DNA from: an uncultured Chryseobacterium sp.
GTDB lineage: Bacteria; Bacteroidota; Bacteroidia; Flavobacteriales; Weeksellaceae
Length of the DNA: 47,786 bases
Reading direction: 5' to 3'
Assembly: GCA_913775525.1 (NCBI GenBank)
Contig: CAJYLH010000043.1
Location: 1-47,786, forward strand
The translations under genes were made by a program, and so were the position numbers. Of this stretch, positions 9,701-17,558 are shown in pieces. A model generated the notes under the pieces. That model made no database searches, was not told where the DNA came from, and worked only from the letters and a program-made list of their open reading frames with translations. Numbering within the stretch: position 1 is the first letter of the stretch; each line of letters begins with the position of its first letter.

Positions 9701-9863
9701 ATTGATGCCGGCAGCATTATCCACAGGGATCGGTTCAGAATCCCAGAAACCGCTGGCCATAGTGATCATCGGAGGGCTGATGACGGCGACAGTGCTTACC
9801 TTGCTGATCTTCCCGATTATTTTCTGGATTTTCAACAGGACCAAAAAATCCCAACAACTCTGA
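6765..9863 (+). CDS. Heavy-metal efflux RND permease (CzcA-like)
   Basis: This 1032-residue inner-membrane proton antiporter has twelve predicted transmembrane helices and two large periplasmic loops. In transmembrane segment 4 the motif DFGIIIDGAVVMVE holds D396, D402 and E409. These match the spacing of D402, D408 and E415 in CzcA, the signature of divalent-cation (Co, Zn, Cd, Ni) pumps rather than Cu/Ag pumps. The residue after E409 is Gly where Asn is common. The N-terminus (NIIAFSLKNKAF), NMPIEAFPDVT and the C-terminal PVIMTAL segment are typical. With the channel and adaptor it forms a complete tripartite exporter. The substrate is inferred from the motif only. Confidence 0.93.
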   Translation: MNKFIKNIIAFSLKNKAFTFIWVAILAVSGFISFKNMPIEAFPDVTNTQIVIITQWNGRSAEEVERFVTTPIELAMSPVQKKTSVRSTTMFGLSIVKILFDDGVDDTFARNQVNNQLRTVNLPDEVDPEVQPPYGPTGEIFRYTLQSKTKDSRELLTLQNWVIDRALRGVPGVADINVFGGQDKVFELSIDPRALDKYNLTPLQVYDAVTKSNLNVGGDVIEKNGQAYVVRGIGLVKSVADIGNITIQNDSGNPVLVKNVADVHESSMPRVGQAGLNNQEDTVEGIVVMRKGENPREVLVGVKAKIKELNEKILPKDVKMVTFYDRDNLMDFTTHTVMHNLIEGIVLVTVIVLIFMADWRTTLIVSIIIPLSLLFAFLCLKMAGMSANLLSLGAVDFGIIIDGAVVMVEGLFVMLDHKAHKYGNEKFNKMAKAGWIKQTGTGLGKAIFFSKLIIITSLIPIFSFQKVEGKMFSPLAFTLGFALTGALIFTLTLVPVLSHILLNKNVREKNNPFVNFWDRIVLKGFNYTFKHKRLSLIVALSFLAVTLFSGKFLGTEFLPQLNEGSLWITAEMPMSSSLKESLKTADLLKKDIRSFPEVTDVLAQTGRSNDGTDPNGFGFVQFAVNLKPKEEWKRHITYEQLIEEIDKKLRSYQGITFNYSQPISDNVAEAVAGFKAENGIKIYGDNLQTLDRLAEEVLKQVKDINGVKDAGIIKNIGQPEVSVVLDRDKMAAYGVMPDDAQSVLEMAFGGKTASEMFDGERKFPIRLRYEKEYRKDENDIAALMVPTQDGSKIPLKEISTIVKDNGAAFIYRDDIKRYIGIKFSIRDRDLGSTIADAQKAVSKIELPDGYSVGWTGQFENQQRASKRLTQVVPISILGIFFLLFILFGNMKDSLLVLANVPFALIGGIIALHVTGINFGISAGVGMIALLGICIQNGVILITEFHQNVKNGLHLDQAILNGVKSRTRPVIMTALMASIGLMPAALSTGIGSESQKPLAIVIIGGLMTATVLTLLIFPIIFWIFNRTKKSQQL

Positions 9864-9885
9864 TTATTCTTTCATTTTATAAACA

Positions 9886-9916
9886 GAATCCCGGAAACGT
9901 AATGTTCCCGGGATTC
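9886..9916. terminator. Bidirectional terminator-like hairpin between efflux and DUF4394 genes
   Basis: GAATCCCGG (9886-9894) pairs perfectly with CCGGGATTC (9908-9916) around a 13-base loop. It lies between two convergent genes. T-rich flanks on both sides are weak, so it is a probable but not ideal terminator for both. Confidence 0.65.
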
Positions 9917-9947
9917 TTCGTTAGAGGAGAAAAACATAAATTTATCT

Positions 9948-11459
9948 TTAAAATCCGAGCCCTATGGTAAATGCTTTTACGGAATTAGGGTAATCGGATA
10001 CTGCTGTAGCAGCACCTGTAGTCGTATTGACCGTGTAAATTTTTGTGGCCCCGTTTACAGTGGCCATCAGATAGGCTTTCTGGCTCATGCTTCCGATATC
10101 AAAACCGTTGGCACTGCTGATGTTAATGCCCAATGAACCGGTTTCTACCAGGACGCCATTATTGGGAGGAGTTTGCTGGTACAGTTTATCGGTATTGTGA
10201 TCAATCACGAAGAGGGTAGTAGCGGTAGCGCCTGCTATGTTATTGGTGTAGGCAGCAGCACTTACTGCCGGCGTACCCGGATTGATCGTGAGGTCAATTG
10301 CTGAAATGGTTCCGTCATTAGGATTCAGCCTTAAGTTTTGTCCGGTGTTGCTCACCACACGGATCCTGTCTACGGTAGGATTAAAGTCAAATCCGAAATC
10401 CGTTCCGGAAAGCTGCGTGCTGAATGCCGAAGATCCTACCGCCGTCAGTGTTCCCGTACCCAGGTTTACCGTATACATCCTGCTTGAGCTTCCCATCGCA
10501 TACAGCTGTCCGTTCGCAGGCCTGAAATCGATGCCTACGATACTTTCGCCGCTCTGCATTCCGGTCATGGATTTAGAAACCGGCATAGGATTGTTGGGGT
10601 TAAATATCTGTAGGTTATTGGAATTGTCCACGGCATATGCTACCGGATCTGTAGGAATGGCCAGGTCTATGACCGTTTGTGGCAGCATCCCTATATTGGA
10701 GGCTTTCCCGGAAGTAAGGTCAAGCGTATACAGGATATTCTGGTTGCCTGCCTGCACTGCCATCAGAGCAGCGGTATTGCCGGGGTTGATATCAAAAGCA
10801 GCCTGTCCTGAGAATGTGAAGCCAAGGCTGCCCACTTCCACTAAGGTTCCGTTATTGGGCGGATCCTGCTTGAAAAGTTTTCCTGATGCCGCATCAATAT
10901 CATATAAAGTTGTTGAAGAAGCTCCGGATTTACTGTTGGTATAGGCAATACCCGTAACGGAAGGCATCCCCGATCCGTTGATATTGCTGTCTGTAGCAGC
11001 AGTAACACCCGTTTCAGGATTAATCCGAAGGTTTTGCCCTGTATTACTCACCAGGCGGATACGGTCTACCGTAGGATTGAAATCAATAGAGACAATGCTT
11101 CCTGAAACAGCCGGGCTGAAAGCCGTACTGCTAACGGCTCTTGCCGAAAAAGAAGCGGTATTGATGACATAGATCTTACTCGCACTGGAAACCGCATACA
11201 GTTCTCCTGTCGCGGGCCTGAAATCCACACTCATCAGTTTCTCTCCGGAACCGATACCGGTAATGGTATTTTTAGAAGAAAAGCTGGACGGGTTTGAGGC
11301 ATTAAAGGAAACCAGTTCATTATTGGCTGTAATCCCGTATACCATAAGATCCGGTCCCGGATTTGAAGCCGGGGAATTGGTGCCCTCTTCATTATCATTA
11401 CAGGATAGCAGAGTAAAAGAAGCCAGGAGCATGGTACCAAAGTAGGATAGTTTTTTCAT
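9948..11459 (-). CDS. Lipoprotein with two tandem DUF4394 units
   Basis: This 503-residue protein has a lipobox LLSC with C20. Two homologous blocks of about 230 residues follow (about 38-270 and 270-503). Each begins with a YGIT/YAVD segment and contains the hallmark blocks VDFRPATGELYAVSSASK or IDFRPANGQLYAMGSSSR, FNPTVDRIRxVSNTGQNLR and PPNNGxLVExGSLG. DUF4394 proteins are beta-propeller-like extracellular proteins of unknown function. The duplication implies a single closed propeller built from two halves or two domains. It is convergent with the efflux operon and divergent from tuf. Confidence 0.85.
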   Translation of the reverse strand: MKKLSYFGTMLLASFTLLSCNDNEEGTNSPASNPGPDLMVYGITANNELVSFNASNPSSFSSKNTITGIGSGEKLMSVDFRPATGELYAVSSASKIYVINTASFSARAVSSTAFSPAVSGSIVSIDFNPTVDRIRLVSNTGQNLRINPETGVTAATDSNINGSGMPSVTGIAYTNSKSGASSTTLYDIDAASGKLFKQDPPNNGTLVEVGSLGFTFSGQAAFDINPGNTAALMAVQAGNQNILYTLDLTSGKASNIGMLPQTVIDLAIPTDPVAYAVDNSNNLQIFNPNNPMPVSKSMTGMQSGESIVGIDFRPANGQLYAMGSSSRMYTVNLGTGTLTAVGSSAFSTQLSGTDFGFDFNPTVDRIRVVSNTGQNLRLNPNDGTISAIDLTINPGTPAVSAAAYTNNIAGATATTLFVIDHNTDKLYQQTPPNNGVLVETGSLGINISSANGFDIGSMSQKAYLMATVNGATKIYTVNTTTGAATAVSDYPNSVKAFTIGLGF

Positions 11460-11533
11460 ACGTTTATATTTAAGGGTTTACAGGATATACGAGAAAAAAC
11501 ACGGGTCAGATTTTCTTAATTGGGAAAATTGTG

Positions 11534-11541
11534 TAAATTTG
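11534..11541 (+). promoter_or_regulatory. Upstream -7 element before tuf
   Basis: TAAATTTG at 11534-11541 is an exact TAnnTTTG, but no TTG lies at the expected distance upstream. It may be a second, weaker tuf promoter. Confidence 0.35.
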
Positions 11542-11617
11542 CACTTCAATACATTGAAATATCAGGTTTGTGCTTCTTTGGATTTGAATATTGAAACATT
11601 TTTTTGCTAAAAAGGTT

Positions 11618-11644
11618 TTGGTATTTAAAAATTCATTATATTTG
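11618..11644 (+). promoter_or_regulatory. tuf promoter
   Basis: TTG at 11618-11620 is followed after 16 bases (slightly short) by TATATTTG at 11637-11644. Transcription would start near 11648, giving a leader of about 40 bases to the tuf ATG at 11689. Confidence 0.55.
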
Positions 11645-11688
11645 CACACCGAAAATTTGAATAAACAATAAATAAATAATTTTAAATC

Positions 11689-12876
11689 ATGGCAAAGGAA
11701 ACGTTTAATCGTAACAAACCACACTTGAACATTGGTACTATTGGTCACGTTGACCATGGTAAAACTACTCTTACTGCTGCAATCAGTAGTGTATTAGCAA
11801 ACAAAGGTCTTGCTGAGAAAAAAGACTTCTCCGCTATTGACTCTGCTCCAGAAGAAAAAGAAAGAGGTATCACAATTAATACAGCTCACATCGAATACGA
11901 AACTGAAAACAGACACTATGCTCACGTTGACTGTCCAGGTCACGCCGACTATGTAAAAAACATGGTTACTGGTGCTGCTCAGATGGATGGAGCTATCCTA
12001 GTATGTGCTGCAACTGATGGACCAATGCCTCAAACAAGAGAGCACATCCTTCTTTGCCGTCAGGTAAACGTACCAAGAATCGTTGTTTTCATGAACAAAG
12101 TGGATATGGTGGATGATGCTGAGCTTTTAGAGCTTGTTGAATTAGAACTTAGAGATTTATTATCTACTTACGAATATGACGGAGATAACTCTCCAGTAAT
12201 CCAGGGATCTGCTCTTGGTGCTCTTAACGGAGACGAGAAGTGGGTTAAGACTGTTGAAGAATTGATGGATGCAGTTGATACTTGGATCGAGCAGCCTGTA
12301 AGAGATCAGGATAAGCCATTCTTGATGCCAATTGAAGACGTATTCTCTATTACAGGTAGAGGTACTGTTGCAACTGGTAGAATCGAGGCTGGTGTTATCA
12401 ACACTGGTGATCCGGTAGATATCGTTGGTATGGGTGATGAAAAATTAACTTCTACAATTACGGGGGTTGAGATGTTCAGAAAAATCCTAGACAGAGGTGA
12501 AGCTGGTGATAACGTAGGTCTATTGTTGAGAGGTATTGAAAAAACTGACATCAAGAGAGGTATGGTTATCGCTAAGAAAGACTCTGTGAAGCCACACAAA
12601 AAATTCAAAGCTGAGGTTTATATCCTTTCTAAAGAAGAAGGTGGACGTCACACTCCATTCCACAACAAATACCGTCCTCAGTTCTACGTAAGAACTACTG
12701 ACGTTACAGGTGAGATCTTCTTACCAGAAGGTGTAGAAATGGTAATGCCTGGTGATAACTTAACGATCACTGTAGAATTGTTACAACCAATCGCTCTTAA
12801 CGACGGTCTTAGATTCGCGATCAGAGAAGGTGGTAGAACAGTAGGTGCTGGTCAGGTTACTGAAATCTTAGATTAA
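11689..12876 (+). CDS. tuf: Translation elongation factor Tu
   Basis: This 395-residue protein is full-length EF-Tu, the GTPase that delivers aminoacyl-tRNA to the ribosome. G1 is GHVDHGKT (residues 19-26), followed by [17 protein letters not shown] and the G4 motif NKVD. Domains 2 and 3 follow and end with [13 protein letters not shown]. Codon use is strongly biased (GGT, GCT, AGA, GTA), unlike the preceding efflux genes, as expected for high expression. It is followed by tRNA-Trp, secE and nusG, the standard flavobacterial order. Confidence 0.99.
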   Translation: MAKETFNRNKPHLNIGTIGHVDHGKTTLTAAISSVLANKGLAEKKDFSAIDSAPEEKERGITINTAHIEYETENRHYAHVDCPGHADYVKNMVTGAAQMDGAILVCAATDGPMPQTREHILLCRQVNVPRIVVFMNKVDMVDDAELLELVELELRDLLSTYEYDGDNSPVIQGSALGALNGDEKWVKTVEELMDAVDTWIEQPVRDQDKPFLMPIEDVFSITGRGTVATGRIEAGVINTGDPVDIVGMGDEKLTSTITGVEMFRKILDRGEAGDNVGLLLRGIEKTDIKRGMVIAKKDSVKPHKKFKAEVYILSKEEGGRHTPFHNKYRPQFYVRTTDVTGEIFLPEGVEMVMPGDNLTITVELLQPIALNDGLRFAIREGGRTVGAGQVTEILD

Positions 12877-12890
12877 TCATCTTAAAAATA

Positions 12891-12924
12891 ATAAAGCTTC
12901 CGTAAGGAATTGCGGAAGCTTTAT
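12891..12924 (+). terminator. Hairpin between tuf and tRNA-Trp
   Basis: ATAAAGCTTCCG (12891-12902) pairs with CGGAAGCTTTAT (12913-12924), a perfect 12-bp stem with a 10-base loop. It ends 4 bases before tRNA-Trp and has no T-run. It may attenuate transcription or act as an RNA-processing site that separates the tuf mRNA from the tRNA and secE part. Confidence 0.55.
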
Positions 12925-12928
12925 ATCT

Positions 12929-12999
12929 ACGGGCATCGTCCAATGGTAGGATACCGGTCTCCAAAACCGTTGATCAGGGTTCGAATCCTTGTGCCCGTG
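12929..12999 (+). tRNA. tRNA-Trp (anticodon CCA)
   Basis: This is a 71-base cloverleaf. The acceptor ACGGGCA (12929-12935) pairs with TGCCCGT (12992-12998), discriminator G12999. The anticodon loop is CTCCAAA with anticodon CCA. It lies between tuf and secE, 12 bases before the secE ATG, so it must be cut out of the operon transcript. Confidence 0.97.
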
Positions 13000-13011
13000 C
13001 AAATAATAATT

Positions 13012-13218
13012 ATGAGTTCATTTGTCGATTTTTTAAAAGGTTCTTATAACGAATTCAGACATAAAGTTGAATGGCCAAAATGGGCTGATCTGCAGTCTTC
13101 TACTATTGTAGTGACTATTGCAACCGTTATTCTGGCATTGTTTACCTTTGGAGTTGATGAATTGTTTTCTAAAGCAATCAGCAACATCATAGGAATGCTA
13201 ATTAACTTGTTCAACTAA
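13012..13218 (+). CDS. secE: Preprotein translocase subunit SecE
   Basis: This 68-residue protein has the short single-membrane-span form of SecE, the clamp of the SecYEG channel. The amphipathic N-terminal helix contains the conserved FRHKVEWPKW segment (around residues 14-23). It is followed by a single hydrophobic span IVVTIATVILALFTFGV. The start at 13012 lies just after tRNA-Trp; an upstream in-frame extension would run through the tRNA and is rejected. nusG follows after 22 bases. Confidence 0.95.
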   Translation: MSSFVDFLKGSYNEFRHKVEWPKWADLQSSTIVVTIATVILALFTFGVDELFSKAISNIIGMLINLFN

Positions 13219-13240
13219 AAAACAAAAGTATTTTCCCATA

Positions 13241-13783
13241 ATGAGCGAATTGAAATGGTATGTGCTGAAAGCCATCAGCGGACAGGAAAATAAAGTGAAA
13301 AACTACATTGAGACGGAAATCAAGCGTTTAGGCTTTGAACAGTACGTTACTCAGGTGGTTATTCCTATGGAAAAGGTAATTCAGTTAAGAAACGGTAAAA
13401 AAGTTCCTAAAGAGAGACCTTATTATCCTGGATACCTCATGGTGGAAGCTGACCTTATGGGAGAGATTCCTCACATCATTAAAAATATTCCGGGCGTTAT
13501 TTCTTTCTTAAGTTTAACCAAAGGAGGCGATCCGGTTCCGATGAGAAAATCTGAAGTGAACAGGATGCTGGGAAGAATGGACGAACTTTCCGAGTTTGCC
13601 AGCGATGTGGAAATTCCTTATGTAGTCGGAGAGAATGTAAAAGTAATCGACGGTCCGTTCAACGGATTCAACGGTACGGTTGAGAAAATTCTTGAAGACA
13701 AGAAGAAAATTGAAGTTTCAGTATTGATTTTCGGAAGAAAAACACCCATGGAACTCAGCTACATGCAGGTAGAAAAAGTATAG
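13241..13783 (+). CDS. nusG: Transcription termination/antitermination factor NusG
   Basis: This 180-residue protein has the NGN domain at the N-terminus (KWYVLKAISGQENKV, PGYLMVE, IPGVISFL). A C-terminal KOW domain includes VKVIDGPFNGFNGTVEKI. NusG binds RNA polymerase and couples it to Rho or the ribosome. It follows secE as usual but, unusually, is followed by a terminator and an unrelated gene rather than rplK. Confidence 0.98.
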   Translation: MSELKWYVLKAISGQENKVKNYIETEIKRLGFEQYVTQVVIPMEKVIQLRNGKKVPKERPYYPGYLMVEADLMGEIPHIIKNIPGVISFLSLTKGGDPVPMRKSEVNRMLGRMDELSEFASDVEIPYVVGENVKVIDGPFNGFNGTVEKILEDKKKIEVSVLIFGRKTPMELSYMQVEKV

Positions 13784-13806
13784 TAAAAAAACACTCCATA
13801 TAGTAA

Positions 13807-13831
13807 GGTAGACTTTTGTCTGCCTTTTTTT
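13807..13831 (+). terminator. Rho-independent terminator after nusG
   Basis: GGTAGAC (13807-13813) pairs with GTCTGCC (13818-13824), including one G-T pair, around a TTTT loop. Seven T follow. This ends the tuf-secE-nusG transcript 24 bases after nusG. Confidence 0.85.
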
Positions 13832-13838
13832 ATTTTTG
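13831..13838 (+). promoter_or_regulatory. -7 element before the GT-C-like gene
   Basis: TATTTTTG at 13831-13838 matches TAnnTTTG and would start transcription near 13842, 20 bases before the next ATG. No TTG lies at a proper distance, because that region is the terminator stem. Confidence 0.35.
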
Positions 13839-13861
13839 TATCCACCCATGCACATTTACCT

Positions 13862-15100
13862 ATGAAAAGCATTTCAGTAAGACCATTCATAAATAGAGTC
13901 CTGGACTGGAAATTTTTCCTTGCCTGTAATGTGATGATTTTTGTCCTGAAGGTTGCCTTCTCAGTAAAGTCCGGTTTCAAGGCCGAACATTTCGAAGATT
14001 GGTCCATCGCTGAAAATATAACCTATTACGGAAAGTATGCTATGGATATGAAGTTCGGAAGCTCTGCTTATAAGCTTCCCATATATCCTCTTTTCCTGAG
14101 TGCTTATATGAAAATTTTCGGGACGGGCACCGCGGCGGTCTGGATTATCATTACGCAACATCTTTTTTATTTCCTGATTCCTGTCCTGCTTATCAGGATA
14201 TTTCAGAATTTCAGATCAAAGGAAGCGGGATTTCTGGCTGCTTATTTTTTTATTTTTTCACCGTCCTATTTTTACTATTCCAATATCATGGAAGCGACCA
14301 ATATTTTCCTGCCGCTTTTCATCGGTTGGATATATATGTATTCTTTGATCTGGAAAAAGGGCGTTTCCAATGGAGTCCTTATTATATTTTCAATGCTGAC
14401 CGCCGTCGTAGCATTAACGCAGGTTGTGGCTGTGCCTGTTATGGCCTTGCTGGGTTTGGTGCTTTTGATCAGCCGTAAGATATCCCTGCCCAAGGTTATG
14501 GCTGTGATTTCACTGTCAGCCCTGTGTTATGCCCCCTGGGTGATCAGGAATTACCTTACTTTTGATACAGTGATCCTCAGCAAATCACCGGTGTGGCAGA
14601 ATATGTATCTTGGCTACATTCCGGATCACCAGATATTAGATTACAGCTTCGTTTCGGAAAAACATAAAGAAGAGACTTTTGCCAGGATCAGTCGGCACAA
14701 TGAGTTTGAAGATGAAGGTATTTACAAGGGTGAGGTAGAAAATATTATCCGGAAAGATCATTGGGCACCGGTTAAAAAAGCGTTGAATAATATCATCAGC
14801 CTGTGGTTTGTCCCCAAAAAATATTTTGACGATCACAGCCTGTCCGTTGTGGTAGGAAGGAAACTGTATGTAATGATCCTCAATATCGCATTGCTGATCA
14901 GCCTGGTGTATTTTTTCCGTAAAAGCAGAATGCTTTTTTTTGTGCTTGTACTGGTTTTTGCAGGGTTTACCGTTCCGTACCTTATCGGCCATGCGGCCAA
15001 CATCAGGTTCAAGCTGGACTTTGAATGGATCCAGGCTTCTGTTATTGCTTTATGGGTTGCTTCGTATTTTTTAAAGGTCAACACAAATAAAATCAGCTGA
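13862..15100 (+). CDS. GT-C-like integral membrane protein, putative glycosyltransferase
   Basis: This 412-residue protein has about ten hydrophobic segments. A large soluble insertion lies at about residues 245-315. The first non-membrane loop holds an acidic pair (E45-D46 in HFEDWSIAENI), followed by KLPIYPLFLSAYMKIFG, a pattern seen in ArnT/PMT-type (GT39/GT83-like) polyprenyl-phosphate-sugar-dependent transferases. The acceptor and sugar are unknown. It sits alone between the nusG terminator and the rplK promoter, so it is an insertion into the ribosomal/RNA polymerase gene order. It could instead be a general membrane protein of the same fold. Confidence 0.6.
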   Translation: MKSISVRPFINRVLDWKFFLACNVMIFVLKVAFSVKSGFKAEHFEDWSIAENITYYGKYAMDMKFGSSAYKLPIYPLFLSAYMKIFGTGTAAVWIIITQHLFYFLIPVLLIRIFQNFRSKEAGFLAAYFFIFSPSYFYYSNIMEATNIFLPLFIGWIYMYSLIWKKGVSNGVLIIFSMLTAVVALTQVVAVPVMALLGLVLLISRKISLPKVMAVISLSALCYAPWVIRNYLTFDTVILSKSPVWQNMYLGYIPDHQILDYSFVSEKHKEETFARISRHNEFEDEGIYKGEVENIIRKDHWAPVKKALNNIISLWFVPKKYFDDHSLSVVVGRKLYVMILNIALLISLVYFFRKSRMLFFVLVLVFAGFTVPYLIGHAANIRFKLDFEWIQASVIALWVASYFLKVNTNKIS

Positions 15101-15105
15101 TTAAT

Positions 15106-15135
15106 TTGCTAATTAAAAAATATTTTATACTTTTG
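15106..15135 (+). promoter_or_regulatory. rplK operon promoter
   Basis: TTG (15106-15108, within TTTG) is separated by 19 bases from TACTTTTG (15128-15135), a near-ideal Bacteroidota promoter. Transcription would start near 15139. The roughly 94-base leader contains a weak hairpin around 15180-15212 and could carry an L1 autoregulatory site, which is speculative. Confidence 0.75.
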
Positions 15136-15232
15136 CAATCCGAAAAGTAGGCTTATCTAATGTGAGAATGGATAACCTGCTGAATAATAATGCTTCCAAA
15201 TTCATTCATTATTCAAATTTAAAAAACAAACA

Positions 15233-15679
15233 ATGGCTAAAAAAGTCTTTAAAATGGTAAAGCTTCAGGTGAAAGGTGGCGCAGCTAACCCTTCTCCACC
15301 GGTAGGTCCAGCATTGGGTTCTGCAGGTGTGAACATCATGGAGTTTTGTAAGCAATTTAACGGAAGAACCCAGGACAAGCCAGGTCAGGTTTTACCTGTA
15401 GTAATTACAGTATACGAAGACAAATCTTTTGAATTCGTTATCAAAACCCCACCTGCAGCAATTCAGTTAATGGATGCAGCTAAGATCAAAGGAGGATCCG
15501 GTGAACCAAACAGAAACAAAGTAGGTTCTGTATCTTGGGATCAGGTGAAGAAAATCGCTGAAGATAAAATGACTGACCTTAACTGCTTCACAATGGATTC
15601 TGCCGTTTCTATGGTTGCAGGTACTGCCAGATCGATGGGATTAAGAGTAACAGGAACTAAACCAACTTTTAACGCTTAA
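15233..15679 (+). CDS. rplK: 50S ribosomal protein L11
   Basis: This 148-residue protein has the N-terminal L11 domain ([20 protein letters not shown]), which binds thiostrepton-type drugs and elongation factors. The C-terminal rRNA-binding domain ends with [12 protein letters not shown]. It is the first gene of the rplK-rplA-rplJ-rplL operon and has a clear promoter about 100 bases upstream. The length is within the normal 140-150 range. Confidence 0.98.
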   Translation: MAKKVFKMVKLQVKGGAANPSPPVGPALGSAGVNIMEFCKQFNGRTQDKPGQVLPVVITVYEDKSFEFVIKTPPAAIQLMDAAKIKGGSGEPNRNKVGSVSWDQVKKIAEDKMTDLNCFTMDSAVSMVAGTARSMGLRVTGTKPTFNA

Positions 15680-15690
15680 AACTTAGAGAA

Positions 15691-16383
15691 ATGGCAAAAT
15701 TGACTAAAAAACAAAAGGAAGCTTTAAGCAAAGTAGAAAAAGGAAGAATCTATAACCTTGAAGAAGGTTCTGCTCTTGTAAAAGAGGTGAACACTGCAAA
15801 GTTTGATGCTTCTGTAGATATCGCGGTAAGACTTGGGGTAGACCCGAGAAAAGCTAACCAGATGGTAAGAGGTGTAGTATCCCTTCCTCACGGTACCGGT
15901 AAAGATGTTAAAGTATTGGCATTGGTAACTCCGGATAAAGAAGCTGAAGCGAAAGAAGCAGGTGCAGATTACGTAGGTTTAGACGAATACTTACAGAAAA
16001 TAAAAGAAGGCTGGACAGACGTTGACGTTATCGTTACTATGCCGGCTGTAATGGGTAAACTGGGACCATTAGGTAGAGTATTAGGACCAAGAGGTCTTAT
16101 GCCGAACCCTAAATCCGGAACCGTTACCATGGAAATCGGTAAAGCAGTAACTGAAGTTAAAGCCGGTAAAATTGATTTTAAAGTAGACAAATACGGTATT
16201 ATCCACGCTGGTATTGGTAAAGTATCTTTCGATGCTGCTAAAATCAGGGAAAATGCTCAGGAATTAATCTCTACGCTGATCAAAATGAAGCCGACTGCCG
16301 CTAAAGGTACTTATGTAAAGAGCATCTATTTGTCTTCTACCATGAGTCCTGGTATTGCAATCGATACTAAATCTGTTAACTAA
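15691..16383 (+). CDS. rplA: 50S ribosomal protein L1
   Basis: This 230-residue protein is full-length L1, the L1-stalk protein and usual autogenous repressor of the L11-L1 operon. Recognisable segments are the L1 signature [24 protein letters not shown], and [14 protein letters not shown]. It begins 11 bases after rplK and is followed by rplJ after 18 bases. Confidence 0.98.
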   Translation: MAKLTKKQKEALSKVEKGRIYNLEEGSALVKEVNTAKFDASVDIAVRLGVDPRKANQMVRGVVSLPHGTGKDVKVLALVTPDKEAEAKEAGADYVGLDEYLQKIKEGWTDVDVIVTMPAVMGKLGPLGRVLGPRGLMPNPKSGTVTMEIGKAVTEVKAGKIDFKVDKYGIIHAGIGKVSFDAAKIRENAQELISTLIKMKPTAAKGTYVKSIYLSSTMSPGIAIDTKSVN

Positions 16384-16401
16384 TACTAAATCCTTAAGAC
16401 A

Positions 16402-16986
16402 ATGACAAAAGACCAAAAAGTTGTAGCGATACAAGAGATCAAAGATTTGCTTCAGGATGCTAAAGTAGTATATGTTGCAGACCTTGAAGGATTGAATGCT
16501 GCTAAGGCATCAGACTTCAGAAGACAGGCTTTCAAGCAGAATATCAAAGTGAAAGTGGTTAAAAATACCCTTTTACAGAAGGCTATGGAGCAGATGGAAG
16601 GAGTAGATTACTCTGAAATGTTTGAAGCTTTCAAAGGAAACTCAGCTTTGATGATTTCCGAGACTGCAAACGCTCCTGCAAAACTAATCCAGGGATTCAG
16701 AAAGAAAGAAGAGAAGCCGGCTCTTAAGGCTGCTTACCTTCAGGAAACTTTCTATGTTGGTGACGAAAACCTAACGGCACTTGCCAACATCAAGTCAAGA
16801 GAAGAAATGATCGGTGAAATCATCGGATTACTTCAGTCTCCAATCCAGAGAGTGGTTTCTGCCCTTCAAAACAAATCTGAATCTGCAGAAGCAAACGCTG
16901 AAGAAGCGGCTCCTGCTCAGGAAGAAGCCCCAGCTACCGAAGCTCCGGAAGCTGCTGCAGAAGGAGAAGCTCCTGCTGCTGAATAA
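16402..16986 (+). CDS. rplJ: 50S ribosomal protein L10 with acidic Ala/Glu tail
   Basis: This 194-residue protein has the L10 core (about 1-160, including VYVADLEGLNA, KVVKNTLLQKAM and FKGNSALM). The core anchors L12 dimers to the ribosome. The final 30 or so residues are a low-complexity Ala/Glu/Pro tail with repeated EEAP and EAP units. L10 is commonly about 165-175 residues, so this tail is an extension. The operon spacing to rplL is 47 bases. Confidence 0.97.
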   Translation: MTKDQKVVAIQEIKDLLQDAKVVYVADLEGLNAAKASDFRRQAFKQNIKVKVVKNTLLQKAMEQMEGVDYSEMFEAFKGNSALMISETANAPAKLIQGFRKKEEKPALKAAYLQETFYVGDENLTALANIKSREEMIGEIIGLLQSPIQRVVSALQNKSESAEANAEEAAPAQEEAPATEAPEAAAEGEAPAAE

Positions 16987-17033
16987 TTACACTCAAGAAA
17001 TTAAATAAATAATCAACAACAAACATTACAACA

Positions 17034-17402
17034 ATGTCAGATTTAAAAAATTTAGCTGAAACGCTAGTAAACCTAACTGTAAAAGACGTAAACGAATTAG
17101 CTGCTATCCTTAAGGATGAGTACGGAATTGAGCCTGCTGCTGCTGCAGTAGTAATGGCTGGTCCTGGTGCTGGTGAAGCTGCTGAAGAAAAGACTGAATT
17201 CGACGTAATTCTTAAGTCTGCAGGTGCTTCTAAATTAGCTATCGTTAAATTAGTAAAAGATTTAACTGGTGCTGGTCTTAAAGAAGCTAAAGATATCGTA
17301 GACGGAGCTCCTGCTGCTATCAAGCAAGGAATCTCTAAAGACGAAGCTGAGGCTCTTAAGAAGCAACTTGAAGAAGCTGGTGCTGAAGTAGAATTGAAGT
17401 AA
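17034..17402 (+). CDS. rplL: 50S ribosomal protein L7/L12
   Basis: This 122-residue protein has the N-terminal dimerisation domain ([20 protein letters not shown]), an Ala-rich hinge, and the C-terminal factor-binding domain ([31 protein letters not shown]). Codon use is strongly biased as in tuf. In most bacteria rpoB follows closely; here a strong terminator follows and rpoB lies 5.9 kb further on. Confidence 0.98.
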   Translation: MSDLKNLAETLVNLTVKDVNELAAILKDEYGIEPAAAAVVMAGPGAGEAAEEKTEFDVILKSAGASKLAIVKLVKDLTGAGLKEAKDIVDGAPAAIKQGISKDEAEALKKQLEEAGAEVELK

Positions 17403-17425
17403 TTCATTCACGCAATACATACAAG

Positions 17426-17455
17426 AGCTGTCCTGAATTCAGGACAGCTTTTTTT
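17426..17455 (+). terminator. Strong terminator after rplL
   Basis: The 24-base perfect palindrome at 17426-17449 (arms AGCTGTCCTGAA and TTCAGGACAGCT) is followed by a T-run to 17455. It would end the rplKAJL transcript and uncouple it from rpoBC. Confidence 0.9.
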
Positions 17456-17558
17456 GTATAGAACTGTGAGCTGGTAAATATGCAACGAGAGAGATTTGAC
17501 GTATTATCTGTTTTAACTTATGTACGAATCACCCATCTTACCAGTATTCATACCATCC

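Noticed and set aside
12910-13011. In-frame N-terminal extension of secE
   Set aside because: The extension reads through tRNA-Trp and has no SecE resemblance; ATG 13012 gives the normal short SecE.
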